Below are positions 36,110-44,193 of a stretch of DNA of 64,000 nt, piece after piece (within the stretch, counting starts at the first letter, position 1; every line of letters starts with the position of its first letter). Source of the DNA: Sporichthya brevicatena (GTDB taxonomy: Bacteria; Actinomycetota; Actinomycetes; Sporichthyales; Sporichthyaceae); the NCBI RefSeq assembly GCF_039525035.1, contig NZ_BAAAHE010000007.1:186001-250000 (forward strand), in the 5' to 3' direction. The notes beneath the pieces were generated by a model that had not been told where the DNA came from, made no database searches, and worked only from the letters and a program-made list of their open reading frames with translations. Made by a program: the position numbers and the translations under genes.

Positions 36110-36420
36110 ACCTCCTGAAGTACGCCCGCGTCCAGTGGGACCGCGCCGGCGCCGTCGTGGCGGCTGTCCTCGGCCTGATCGTGCTGATCTTCGGCTACCT
36201 CGGCACGTCCGACACCGAGTACATCGCCGAGCAGATCCCGTACGTGATCTCCGGCGGCCTGACCGCCGTGATCCTGTTCGTGGTCGCCGGCGTGCTCTGG
36301 CTGTCCGCCGACCTGCGCGACGAGTGGCGTGAGCTCGCGGCGCAGGGCGACGACCTACGCGCGTTCCTCGAGAGCGAGGCCGCCAAGTCGGGTCAGGCGC
36401 CCGGGCGGCGGAACGGCTGA
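36106..36420 (+). CDS. small two-helix membrane protein
   Basis: The 104-residue protein has two hydrophobic helices (about 14-32 and 46-67) followed by an acidic/amphipathic cytoplasmic tail ('LRDEWRELAAQGDDLRAFLE'). It overlaps the previous gene by 4 bases and is 7 bases from the next, so it is translated as part of the importer operon. No known family; an accessory subunit of the transporter is possible. Confidence 0.65.
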   Translation: MNLLKYARVQWDRAGAVVAAVLGLIVLIFGYLGTSDTEYIAEQIPYVISGGLTAVILFVVAGVLWLSADLRDEWRELAAQGDDLRAFLESEAAKSGQAPGRRNG

Positions 36421-36427
36421 GACGACC

Positions 36428-36985
36428 TTGACCGCCACGATCGACCAGACGGAGATTCCCGAGGTCCCGGAGAAGGCTGCGACGCCGCCGGACACCCCGG
36501 CCCGTCACGTCTCCTACCGCCGCGACCCGTCGCCCTGGCGCCGGCGCGACATGCTGATCTGCGGGCTGCTCGCGCTGCTCGGGATCGTCGGTGTCGCCGT
36601 GTGCTGGTTCGGCGCCACGGAGGAAGCGGTCTGGCGGCAGCAGAGCGGCTGGCTCGTCGGGGCGATCTTCTCCACCGGGCTCGTCGGCGTCGCCGGCGTC
36701 CTGTGGGTGCTCATCGGCCTGCGCCGCGTCCGGCACGGCTTCCGTGACCTGCGCCGTGACCAACGCGCCGCCCTCGGCCTGAGCCGGGTGCGGGGGAGCG
36801 CGGACCACCGCGCGACCGACCGGGCCGACGAGACCGGCCCGATCGCCACCGGCGACCTGGTGACGTCCGGTCAGATGACACGGGTCCACCGGCCCAGTTG
36901 CCTGCTCCTGCGGGGCAAGCAGACGACGACGGTGCCGGCCGATCAGATCGAGAACTACGGCCGTTGCGGGGTGTGCAACTCGTGA
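36428..36985 (+). CDS. two-helix membrane protein with C-terminal Cys motif
   Basis: The 185-residue protein has two hydrophobic helices (about 40-60 and 75-100), a basic stretch, then a C-terminal 'MTRVHRPSCLLLRGK' and 'YGRCGVCNS'. The His/Cys pattern (H-x3-C and C-x2-C) looks like a small metal-binding or redox site facing the cytoplasm. TTG 36428 is the first in-frame start after the previous gene. Its stop overlaps the permease start (GTGA). Function is unknown. Confidence 0.65.
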   Translation: MTATIDQTEIPEVPEKAATPPDTPARHVSYRRDPSPWRRRDMLICGLLALLGIVGVAVCWFGATEEAVWRQQSGWLVGAIFSTGLVGVAGVLWVLIGLRRVRHGFRDLRRDQRAALGLSRVRGSADHRATDRADETGPIATGDLVTSGQMTRVHRPSCLLLRGKQTTTVPADQIENYGRCGVCNS

Positions 36986-38874
36986 GTGACTACTCCCCGT
37001 TCATCGTCTTCGGCATCATCACCGGCGCGATCTACGGCCTGTCCGCGATGGGTCTCGTGCTCACCTACAAGACCTCCGGCGTGTTCAACGTCGGGCACGG
37101 CGCGGTGTGCGCCGCCGCGGCCTACGGCTTCTACGAGCTGCGGCAGAACCAGGGCATGCCCTGGCAGCTCGCGTTCCTCATCGTCGTCTTCGTCCTCGGC
37201 CCGATCGCCGGTCTGGTCCTCGAACGCCTGGCCGTCGTGCTGGCGCCGGTGTCGACGGCGATGCGCATCGTCGGCACCGTGGGTCTGCTCGTCGCGATCC
37301 GAGCGCTGCTGGACCTGAGCTTCGGTGACGTCGGTCTGGTCTTCAATCCGTTCCTGTCGCAGGACGAGGCGTTCACGATCTTCGACGCCACGGTCTCGAT
37401 CGACGACCTCTACACCTTCGGTCTCGGCACGATCGCCGCCGTCGCGCTGTTCCTGTTCTTCCGGGTGTCGCGGCTCGGCGTCGCGATGCGCGGCGTGGTC
37501 GACGACCCGCAGTTGCTCTCGATGTCGGGCACCGCGCCGGCGCGGGTCCGTCGGGCGTCGTGGATGATCGGCTCCTCCTTCGCGGCGGTGTCCGGCATCC
37601 TGTTCGCCCAGAACCAGTCGCAGCTCGACATCAACGTGCTCTCGCTGCTGGTCGTCCAGGCCTTCGGTGCCGCGACGATCGCCCGGTTCACCAACCTCCC
37701 GATGGCCTTCGTCGGCGGCATCATCGTCGGTGTCCTGCAGGCCGTGATCGGCAAGGCCACCGGTAGCAACGAGCAGCTGCAGGGCCTCGGCCTGACGGTG
37801 CCGTTCCTCGTCCTGTTCGTCGGTCTGCTGGTCATCCCGCGCAAGAAACTGGTCGAGGTCGGCCGCATGGTGCGGGCCCGTCCGCCGGCGGCGAGCATCC
37901 TGCCGCCCCAGGCCCGGATCGGCGTGCTGTGCGTGGGCCTCGCCGTCCTGCTCGTCATCCCGCACGTGGTCGGCGCGAAGCTCCCCGGCTACAACGTGGC
38001 GCTGACGCAGGTCCTGCTGTTCGTCTCGCTCCACCTCCTGGTGCGGACCTCGGGCCAGATCTCGCTGTGCCACTTCGGTTTCGCCGCCGTCGGCGCCGCC
38101 GGCTTCGGGCACTCCGCGAACAGCGGGGCGCCGTTCTTCCTCGCGCTGCTGATCGGCGGGCTGTGGTGCATCCCGCTCGCGCTGATCGTCTCGGTGCCCG
38201 CGATCCGTCTGTCCGGGCTGTACCTCGCGCTCGCGACGCTCGGCTTCGGCATCGTGCTCAGCCAGTTCGCGTACTCGAAGTCGTACATGTTCGGTGGCGG
38301 TCAGCTGCTGACCCGCCGTCCGGACGGATTCTCCGACGACAAGGACTACTACTACCTGCTGCTCGCGATGGCGATCGCCGGTGTGCTCGTGGTCCTCGCG
38401 GTCGAACGTTCCCGCCTCGGCCGACTGCTGCGCGCGATGTCGGACTCCCCGCTCGCGCTCACCACGCTCGGCACGTCGGTGAACATCTCCCGCGTCATCG
38501 TGTTCTGCATCTCCGGCTTCCTCGCCGGCATCTCCGGTGGCCTGTACGCCTCGCTGTTCGGCGGCGTCACCCAGGACACCTTCAACTACGTCCAGTCGCT
38601 GCTCGCGCTCGCGGTCCTCGCCATCGCCGGCAGCCGCACCATCACCGCGGCGTTCGTCGCCCCGGCCCTGCTGTACGTCGTCCCCCTCTACTTCACCCAG
38701 GAGAACGCAGCCGCCTGGCTGCAGCTCGGGTTCGGTCTCGGCGCGATCTTCGCCGCCGCGGCGTCCCAGGGCGGGGTCGACGACTGGCTCGCTCGCGGCG
38801 CTCAGCGGAATGCCGCCCGCGCGGAAGGCCCCGCCGGGCGCCGGATGCGCCTGTCCCTCGGAGGTACCGCCTGA
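36982..38874 (+). CDS. ABC importer permease, LivH-LivM fusion
   Basis: The 630-residue protein joins two branched-chain-type permeases that are usually separate. The first half (about 1-290) begins 'GIITGAIYGLSAMGLVLTY' with 'NVGHGA', a LivH mark. The second half (about 310-610) has 'GQISLCHFGFAAVGAAG' and 'VPAIRLSGLYLALATLGFG', LivM marks. Together they give about 16-18 membrane helices, so one polypeptide makes the whole channel. GTG 36982 overlaps the previous stop by 4 bases, and the next ATG shares a base with this stop. Substrate unknown; Liv-type importers also carry amides, urea and aromatic or steroid acids. Confidence 0.9.
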   Translation: MSDYSPFIVFGIITGAIYGLSAMGLVLTYKTSGVFNVGHGAVCAAAAYGFYELRQNQGMPWQLAFLIVVFVLGPIAGLVLERLAVVLAPVSTAMRIVGTVGLLVAIRALLDLSFGDVGLVFNPFLSQDEAFTIFDATVSIDDLYTFGLGTIAAVALFLFFRVSRLGVAMRGVVDDPQLLSMSGTAPARVRRASWMIGSSFAAVSGILFAQNQSQLDINVLSLLVVQAFGAATIARFTNLPMAFVGGIIVGVLQAVIGKATGSNEQLQGLGLTVPFLVLFVGLLVIPRKKLVEVGRMVRARPPAASILPPQARIGVLCVGLAVLLVIPHVVGAKLPGYNVALTQVLLFVSLHLLVRTSGQISLCHFGFAAVGAAGFGHSANSGAPFFLALLIGGLWCIPLALIVSVPAIRLSGLYLALATLGFGIVLSQFAYSKSYMFGGGQLLTRRPDGFSDDKDYYYLLLAMAIAGVLVVLAVERSRLGRLLRAMSDSPLALTTLGTSVNISRVIVFCISGFLAGISGGLYASLFGGVTQDTFNYVQSLLALAVLAIAGSRTITAAFVAPALLYVVPLYFTQENAAAWLQLGFGLGAIFAAAASQGGVDDWLARGAQRNAARAEGPAGRRMRLSLGGTA

Positions 38875-40547
38875 TGTCTCGCCTGTCGTCCCGTCAGAAG
38901 TCCACGCGCGCCGCGCTCGTCGCCGGCGCCGTGGCGCTGGCGCTCGTCGCCGGATGCGGCAACCGCATCGACCACGAACAGGTCGCCGCGGTGGGCAACG
39001 GATACGGGCCGGTCGACGCCGCTCGCGACAACCAAGGCGCCGCCGTGGCTCCCGGTGCGCTGGACCCGGGCGCCGTCGCGCCCGGCGCCGACCCGGGCAC
39101 GGTCGCTCCGGGTGCGGACCCCGCCGCGCCGGGTGTGCAGGTGCCCGGCGCCAACGCGGGCGCCACGACCGCTCCGGGCACGACCGCGGGGACCGGGGCC
39201 AAGCCCGGTGCCAACGCGGGCGCCACCGGCGGCAAGGGTTCCGGCGGTACCGCCGGAACCGCGTCGACGGCGTGCACGCAGCAACTCGCTCCGGTCGTCC
39301 TCGGTCAGACGCTCGCGTCGTCCGGACTCGTAGGTGCGGCGATCGCGGGCCTGCGCACCGGGCTCGCGGTGTGGGCGAAGGACATCAACGCCCGCGGTGG
39401 CCTGCAGTGCCACCCGGTGCAACTGATCCAGCTCGACGACGCGTCCGACCCGGCGCGTGTCTCCGCGAACTGGAACCAGATCATGAAGGACCGCGGCGCG
39501 GTCGCGATGGTCGGCGGCGGTGTGCCGATCGCCATCGCGGCGCTGCGGACCGCGGCCGAGCGCGACAAGGTCCCGGTGGTCGGCGGTGACGTCACGGCCG
39601 TCGACTGGGTGCAGAGTCCGTTCCTGTTCCCGACCGGTGGCACGCCGCTCACCTCCTACGACGGCGGCGTGGTCGACGCGGCGAAGGTGACGTCGGGCTC
39701 GCTGAAGGCCGGCATCTTCTACTGCGTCGAGGCCTCGATCTGCACTGCGCTGAAGAACAACTACCCCAAGAGCGCCGAGCGCGCGGGGGCGGCGCTGGGT
39801 CCGATCCAGGCCGTGTCGCTGACGCAGCCGGACTTCACCTCCGAGTGCCAGACGATGAAGTCGGCCGGCGTCAACGTCCTGTTCTTCGGCCTCGACGGTT
39901 CGGCCAGCATCCGCGCCGCCCGGTCCTGCGCGTCGCTGAACTACTTCCCGACGGTTGCCACCGGCGCCATCGCGGTCAGTGCCGCGGCCGCCGCCGACGC
40001 GGGCCTGCGGCGCAACAAGACCTTCCTCGGCAGTGGCGTCGTGCCCTACATGACGACCGACACCCCGGGCATCAAGGAGTTCCACGCCGCCACGAAGCGC
40101 TGGGCGCCGTCGGCGCCCGAGGACCAGCAGACCCTGCTCGGCTGGGCCGCCGGCAAGCTCCTCGAGGCCGCGCTCGAGAAGGTCTCGGCCAAGGCCCGCG
40201 GCGGGAACATCACCACCGAGATGATCCTCGACGGACTCTGGCAACTGAAGAACGAGAAGCTCGGCGGTCTCTCGCCGGGCGCCACGTTCACGAAGGGTTC
40301 GCCGGCGAAGTCGATCGACTGTTACTACGGTCTGCGGCTCGACGACAAGGGCTTCGGCGCCCCGAACGGCAGCAAGCCGGTCTGCTACGGCGCGGACAAG
40401 AAGCTGGAGAACGCCGCCGCGGCGCTGATCGCCGGGGCCTCGGTCCCCGCGCAACGCTCGGACACGCGGACGGACGCCGCCCAGCAGTTCGCCGTCCTGA
40501 CCGGTGGAGTGAGTACGCGTCAGACCGCAGGTCGACGGAGGCGCTGA
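38874..40547 (+). CDS. ABC importer solute-binding lipoprotein (paralogue 1)
   Basis: The 557-residue protein has a lipobox 'LVAGCGN' (Cys about 29), then a conserved segment 'AVGNGYGPVDAARDNQGA', a low-complexity linker rich in Pro-Gly-Ala (about 60-130), and a Leu/Ile/Val-type periplasmic-binding domain (about 140-500) with 'GQTLASSGLVGAA' and 'INARGG'. The paralogue at 54635 keeps the post-lipobox segment while the linker differs. It captures the importer's substrate outside the membrane. Start and stop overlap both neighbours (TGATG). Confidence 0.9.
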   Translation: MSRLSSRQKSTRAALVAGAVALALVAGCGNRIDHEQVAAVGNGYGPVDAARDNQGAAVAPGALDPGAVAPGADPGTVAPGADPAAPGVQVPGANAGATTAPGTTAGTGAKPGANAGATGGKGSGGTAGTASTACTQQLAPVVLGQTLASSGLVGAAIAGLRTGLAVWAKDINARGGLQCHPVQLIQLDDASDPARVSANWNQIMKDRGAVAMVGGGVPIAIAALRTAAERDKVPVVGGDVTAVDWVQSPFLFPTGGTPLTSYDGGVVDAAKVTSGSLKAGIFYCVEASICTALKNNYPKSAERAGAALGPIQAVSLTQPDFTSECQTMKSAGVNVLFFGLDGSASIRAARSCASLNYFPTVATGAIAVSAAAAADAGLRRNKTFLGSGVVPYMTTDTPGIKEFHAATKRWAPSAPEDQQTLLGWAAGKLLEAALEKVSAKARGGNITTEMILDGLWQLKNEKLGGLSPGATFTKGSPAKSIDCYYGLRLDDKGFGAPNGSKPVCYGADKKLENAAAALIAGASVPAQRSDTRTDAAQQFAVLTGGVSTRQTAGRRRR

Positions 40548-41242
40548 TGCTCGAACTTCGCGGGCTCGACGCCGGCTACGGCGGCACCCAGGTCCTGCGC
40601 GGGGTCGACCTGATCGTCCCCGACGGGTCGATCGTCGCGCTGCTCGGGCCGAACGGCGCGGGCAAGACCACGCTCCTGCGCGCCGCGTCCGGGCTGATCC
40701 GTCCGATGGGCGGGGACATCGTGCTCGGCGGTGAGTCGGTGCTCGGGATGCCGCCGCACGACCTGTGCGCGCGGGGTCTGTGCCACGTGCCCGAGGGTCG
40801 CGGCATCTTCCCGAGCCTGACGGTGCGGGACAACCTGATCCTGCAGAGCAAGGCCGGCAAGGAGAAGGAGTCGATCGAGCGCGCGGTCTCCGCGTTCCCG
40901 CGACTCGGGGAGCGGCTCGCACAGCTCGCCGGGACCATGTCCGGCGGTGAGCAGCAGATGCTCGCCCTCGCCCGCACCTACATCCAGAAGCCGCGGTTCG
41001 TGCTGCTCGACGAGGTCTCGATGGGCCTCGCGCCCAAGATCGTCGACGAGATCTTCGAGTTCCTCGGTCGACTGGCTGCGGAGGGTTCCGCCCTGCTGCT
41101 CGTCGAGCAGTACGTCACCCGCGCGCTCGACGTCGCCGACTACGTCTATCTGCTCAACCGTGGCCGCGTTTCGTTCGCCGGCGAGGTGTCCGAGGTGGAT
41201 GCGGACGCGATTGCGGCGGAGTACGTCGGAGGCGGGCATTAG
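40547..41242 (+). CDS. ABC importer ATPase, LivF type
   Basis: The 231-residue protein has Walker A 'GPNGAGKTTLL' (about 36-46), the signature 'TMSGGEQQMLALA' (about 131-143) and Walker B 'FVLLDEVSMGLAP' (about 152-164). The signature 'MSGGEQQ' and short C-terminus are LivF hallmarks. It powers the fused permease with the LivG-type protein encoded at 43390. A histidine phosphatase gene overlaps its 3' end, and the same pairing is seen after the LivG-type gene. Confidence 0.93.
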   Translation: MLELRGLDAGYGGTQVLRGVDLIVPDGSIVALLGPNGAGKTTLLRAASGLIRPMGGDIVLGGESVLGMPPHDLCARGLCHVPEGRGIFPSLTVRDNLILQSKAGKEKESIERAVSAFPRLGERLAQLAGTMSGGEQQMLALARTYIQKPRFVLLDEVSMGLAPKIVDEIFEFLGRLAAEGSALLLVEQYVTRALDVADYVYLLNRGRVSFAGEVSEVDADAIAAEYVGGGH

Positions 41243-41879
41243 CGACGAGCCCAAGCCCGGAGGTCTCGAGGTCGCCCCGCAGGGCGAGCTGGTGCTGGTC
41301 CGTCACGGCCTGCCCGAGCGCGGACTGACTGGTTCCGACCGCAGCGACCCCGGCCTCTCCGAGCGGGGCCGCGCCGAGGCGCGCGCCGTCGCCGACTTCC
41401 TGGCCGCCGAGCATTTCGACGCCATCTACTCCTCGCCGCTGCGGCGCGCGATGGAGACGGCCGCGCCGTTCGCCGCCGACCGCGGTATGGAGATCGTCCC
41501 GCTCGACGGTCTGGCCGAGTTCGACAAGCACTCGGACGAGTACCTGTTCTTCGAGGACCTCCAGAAGGCGGGCGACCCGCGCTACAAGGCCTGTCTGCGC
41601 GGTGACCTCTCCGCCTGGAACACCGACTACCCGACGTTCAAGGCCGAGGTGATGGAGGCGATCACCGAGATCACCACCAAGCACGCCGGCCAGCGTGTCC
41701 TCGCCTTCTCGCACGGCGGGGCGCTGAACACAATTCTCGGTGCGGTCCTCGGCCTCGACCGGATGTGGTTCTTCTACCCGAAGCACACGGGCATCTGCCG
41801 CGTCGCCGTCGACCACCAGCGCAACCGGATGCGCATCGTCACCCTCAACGAGTTCAGCCACCTCCGCGCGCTGGACTGA
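41199..41879 (+). CDS. histidine phosphatase family protein (paralogue 1)
   Basis: The protein has up to 226 residues with a phosphoglycerate-mutase-like fold: 'LVLVRHGLPE' (phospho-acceptor His), 'YSSPLRRAMETA' and 'FSHGGALNT' (second His). Members hydrolyse phosphomonoesters. The start is uncertain: ATG 41199 and TTG 41211 lie inside the LivF gene, and an in-frame ATT at 41238 has an ideal GGAGGCGGG upstream. It is very like the protein at 44190 (shared 'PGGLEV' and 'DRMWFF.P...GI.R'). Both follow Liv-type ATPase genes, suggesting a phosphorylated substrate or signal. Confidence 0.85.
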   Translation: MRTRLRRSTSEAGISDEPKPGGLEVAPQGELVLVRHGLPERGLTGSDRSDPGLSERGRAEARAVADFLAAEHFDAIYSSPLRRAMETAAPFAADRGMEIVPLDGLAEFDKHSDEYLFFEDLQKAGDPRYKACLRGDLSAWNTDYPTFKAEVMEAITEITTKHAGQRVLAFSHGGALNTILGAVLGLDRMWFFYPKHTGICRVAVDHQRNRMRIVTLNEFSHLRALD

Positions 41880-41887
41880 CGCTCGCC

Positions 41888-42826
41888 TCAGAGCGCCAGC
41901 GCTCGGCGCAGGGCGGCAGTGACGGCGTCGGCCTCCCCGGGGACGACGGCAGCGACGTGGCCGTCGGGGCGGATCACCCACGCCTCGCCGGGCTTCGCGC
42001 CGAGAGCGGCGAGGACGTCGTCGCCCCCGGTGAGGTCCGCGGCGGCGAGAACGCGGACGGGAGCCTGCACGGCAGCCGAGACCGCGGCGGCATCGACGTC
42101 CTGATCCACCGTCAGGACGAGGAAGCCGTCCCGGACCAACTGGCGGAACCGCGTCACCGCCGGCCGGGCCGGGTCGCCCACCGGCGCGTCGGGGACGAGA
42201 GTCTCCGGACGGGGTGCGTGGCGTTCGTCGTGGTAGGTCTCCAACAGCTCGAGGGGCGCCCACTCGTGGAGGACCGCGGCGAGCTTCCACGCCGCGTTCT
42301 CGGCGTCGGCGACGCCGGCGTCCAGTCCGGGCGCCCGGGACGGTGCGCCGAGGTCGGCGGCGTCGCCGGCCAGCAGGACGCGGCCCACACACATGCGGAG
42401 CGCGTCGTCCGGGGTCTCGCCGAGGGCCTCGCGCAGCGCGGTCAGGCACGGCTCGGTGGCGATGACCACGTGCTCGACCTCGATCTCGCTGCGGCCGAGT
42501 TCGCTGGCGCAGGTGAGCACCACGCTGCCGGCGTCCTGCCGGATTCCGGTGACCTGGTACCCGGGACGGACCTCGATGCGTTCCTCGCGGTCGAGCAGCG
42601 CGTCGAGGACCGCCTCAGGCCGGTCCGCGGGGATCCCCTCCCCGCCGACGCAGGCCCAGATGTCGAGGGTGTCGGGGTGGGGGCGGATCGGGCCGGAGCC
42701 CGCGGCGGCGCACTGCGGGTCGGCGTCGAGCAGCAGCACCGGGATGCCCCACCGCGCGAGCAGCAGCGCCGTCGTCCGGCCGACCGGGTTGATGCCGACG
42801 ACCACCACCCCGCCGGGGGAGTTCAC
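41888..42826 (-). CDS. short FAD-dependent monooxygenase (PHBH type), possibly degenerate
   Basis: The 312-residue protein has the ends of an aromatic-hydroxylase-type flavoprotein but not its middle. The N-terminal FAD motif is degenerate ('VVVVGINPVGRTTAL'). 'GRVLLAGDAADLGAPSRAPGLDAGVADAENAAWKL' (about 147-181) is the GD motif and its helix, and the C-terminal thioredoxin-like end has 'AWVIRPDGHVA'. Normal relatives have about 500 residues; the substrate-binding sheet is largely absent, so it may be inactive or a remodelled scaffold. It converges on the phosphatase gene 9 bases away. Confidence 0.7.
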   Translation of the reverse strand: MNSPGGVVVVGINPVGRTTALLLARWGIPVLLLDADPQCAAAGSGPIRPHPDTLDIWACVGGEGIPADRPEAVLDALLDREERIEVRPGYQVTGIRQDAGSVVLTCASELGRSEIEVEHVVIATEPCLTALREALGETPDDALRMCVGRVLLAGDAADLGAPSRAPGLDAGVADAENAAWKLAAVLHEWAPLELLETYHDERHAPRPETLVPDAPVGDPARPAVTRFRQLVRDGFLVLTVDQDVDAAAVSAAVQAPVRVLAAADLTGGDDVLAALGAKPGEAWVIRPDGHVAAVVPGEADAVTAALRRALAL

Positions 42827-42895
42827 GCCTGGTGGTCCCTTCGGTCGAGTGCGGTGAGCCCAACCTCGGCCGGGGGCCGCCGCCGTGTCAAGGAT

Positions 42896-42937
42896 GGCTC
42901 CGCGGGGACGGCTCCGCGGGGACGGCTCCTCGCGGAC
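42896..42937. repeat. three tandem 14-bp units
   Basis: GGCTCCGCGGGGAC occurs twice exactly and once with two changes. It lies between two minus-strand genes; the function is unknown. Confidence 0.6.
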
Positions 42938-42943
42938 GGCGCG

Positions 42944-43225
42944 TCAGGCCGTGTCCCTCCCGAGGTCGTCACTCCCGAGGTCGCGGCGGCCGACGGCGTC
43001 GCCGAGCAGGTGCCGGATCGCGCGCGGGGTGACGTTGAGGAGGCGGGCGAGATCCTCGATGTCCTCGCCGTTGCGCAGGGCCTCCAGCAGCCACACCCGC
43101 TCACGGGCGACGGTCTGCAGCGAGGCCGCGTGGTCCCGGGCGAGCAGGGCGCCGATCACCCCGGGTTCGGGGGCGGCCGGGACCTCCGGGGTCTCAGGTC
43201 GGTCCTCGGGGTGCGGGGAGCTCAC
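42944..43225 (-). CDS. small HTH-like protein
   Basis: The 93-residue protein has an acidic, Pro-rich N-terminus (about 1-28) and a helical C-terminus with 'GEDIEDLARLLNVTPRAIRHLL', a plausible helix-turn-helix. GGAGGGAC lies before GTG 43225. It lies upstream of the short flavoprotein gene on the same strand and divergent from the LivG-type gene. A local regulator is possible, but the family is not recognised. Confidence 0.55.
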   Translation of the reverse strand: MSSPHPEDRPETPEVPAAPEPGVIGALLARDHAASLQTVARERVWLLEALRNGEDIEDLARLLNVTPRAIRHLLGDAVGRRDLGSDDLGRDTA

Positions 43226-43253
43226 GTCCCTCCTTCCGCTCAGTCTTCACGTC

Positions 43254-43271
43254 GTTCAGAAAATTGTGAAC
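43254..43271. promoter_or_regulatory. palindrome GTTCA-N8-TGAAC in divergent promoter
   Basis: This 18-bp palindrome with an AT-rich centre lies between the divergent HTH gene and the LivG-type gene. ATTCGG/CCGAAT follows at 43275-43297. It could be bound by the small HTH protein (inference). Confidence 0.45.
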
Positions 43272-43323
43272 AATATTCGGGCCCGGCGCAGCCGAATCGG
43301 TCCACCCCGTCAGGACTGACCGT

Positions 43324-43351
43324 TGCCAGGGCCGGAGGATTACTCTAGGAA
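43324..43351 (+). promoter_or_regulatory. promoter candidate TTGCCA-N16-TAGGAA
   Basis: It gives a start near 43358 and a leader of about 32 bases with GGAGGTCGG before ATG 43390. Confidence 0.4.
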
Positions 43352-43389
43352 TAGACAATTGCGCTCGTACCCCAATCGTGGAGGTCGGT

Positions 43390-44193
43390 ATGGTCGAGGG
43401 AACCGTCGACGGTCTGCATGTGGAGAACCTCACGGTCCGGTACGGCGGTCTGACCGCCGTCGACGGCCAGACCCTCACCGCCCCTCGTGGCCGGATCACC
43501 GGCCTGATCGGCCCGAACGGTGCCGGTAAGACGACGACCTTCAACGCGATCACCGGTGTCGTCCGCCCGGCGGCGGGCAAGGTCGTGCTGTTCGGTGAGG
43601 ACGTCACCTCCGCCCCGCCGCAGGCCCGCGCGCTCAAGGGCCTGGGCCGCACGTTCCAGCGGATGGAGCTGTTCGAGACGCTCTCGGTGCGCGAGAACGT
43701 GCGCATGGGCCGCGAGGCCGCGATGGCCGGCCGGAACCCGCTGCGGCACCTCGCCGCGCGTCCGGCCGAGCGCCGCGCAACCAAGCAGGCCGCCGCCGAG
43801 GCGATGGAGCTCTGCGGCATCTCCCACCTCGCCGACCGGCGTCCGGCCGACCTCTCCACGGGTCAGCGCCGGCTGGTCGAGCTCGCCCGCGTCTCCGCCG
43901 GTGACTTCCGGCTGCTGCTGCTCGACGAGCCCTCGTCCGGTCTGGACGGCTCCGAGACCGAGCGCTTCGGCGAGATCCTGCGGACGCTGGTCGCCGAGCG
44001 CGGCCTCGGCATCCTCATCGTCGAGCACGACATGGCGCTGGTCATGAGCACCTGCGAGTACATCCACGTCCTCGACTTCGGCAAGCCGATCTTCGAGGGC
44101 ACCCCGCGCGAGGTGCAGACGTCCGAGCTGGTCCGCAGCGCCTACCTCGGCTCCGAGGCGCCCGAGCTCGAGACCGACGAGCTCGCGAGTTGA
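43390..44193 (+). CDS. ABC importer ATPase, LivG type
   Basis: The 267-residue protein has Walker A 'GPNGAGKTTTF' (about 41-51), the LivG insert with 'GLGRTFQRMELFETLSVREN' (about 83-102), a signature of the form 'LSTGQRRLVELAR' (about 157-169; Gly-Gly changed to Thr-Gly) and Walker B 'LLLLDEPSSGLDG'. It is the partner of the LivF-type ATPase at 40547. GGAGGTCGG supports ATG 43390. The next gene, a histidine phosphatase, starts within its stop codon (TTGA overlap). Confidence 0.93.
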   Translation: MVEGTVDGLHVENLTVRYGGLTAVDGQTLTAPRGRITGLIGPNGAGKTTTFNAITGVVRPAAGKVVLFGEDVTSAPPQARALKGLGRTFQRMELFETLSVRENVRMGREAAMAGRNPLRHLAARPAERRATKQAAAEAMELCGISHLADRRPADLSTGQRRLVELARVSAGDFRLLLLDEPSSGLDGSETERFGEILRTLVAERGLGILIVEHDMALVMSTCEYIHVLDFGKPIFEGTPREVQTSELVRSAYLGSEAPELETDELAS

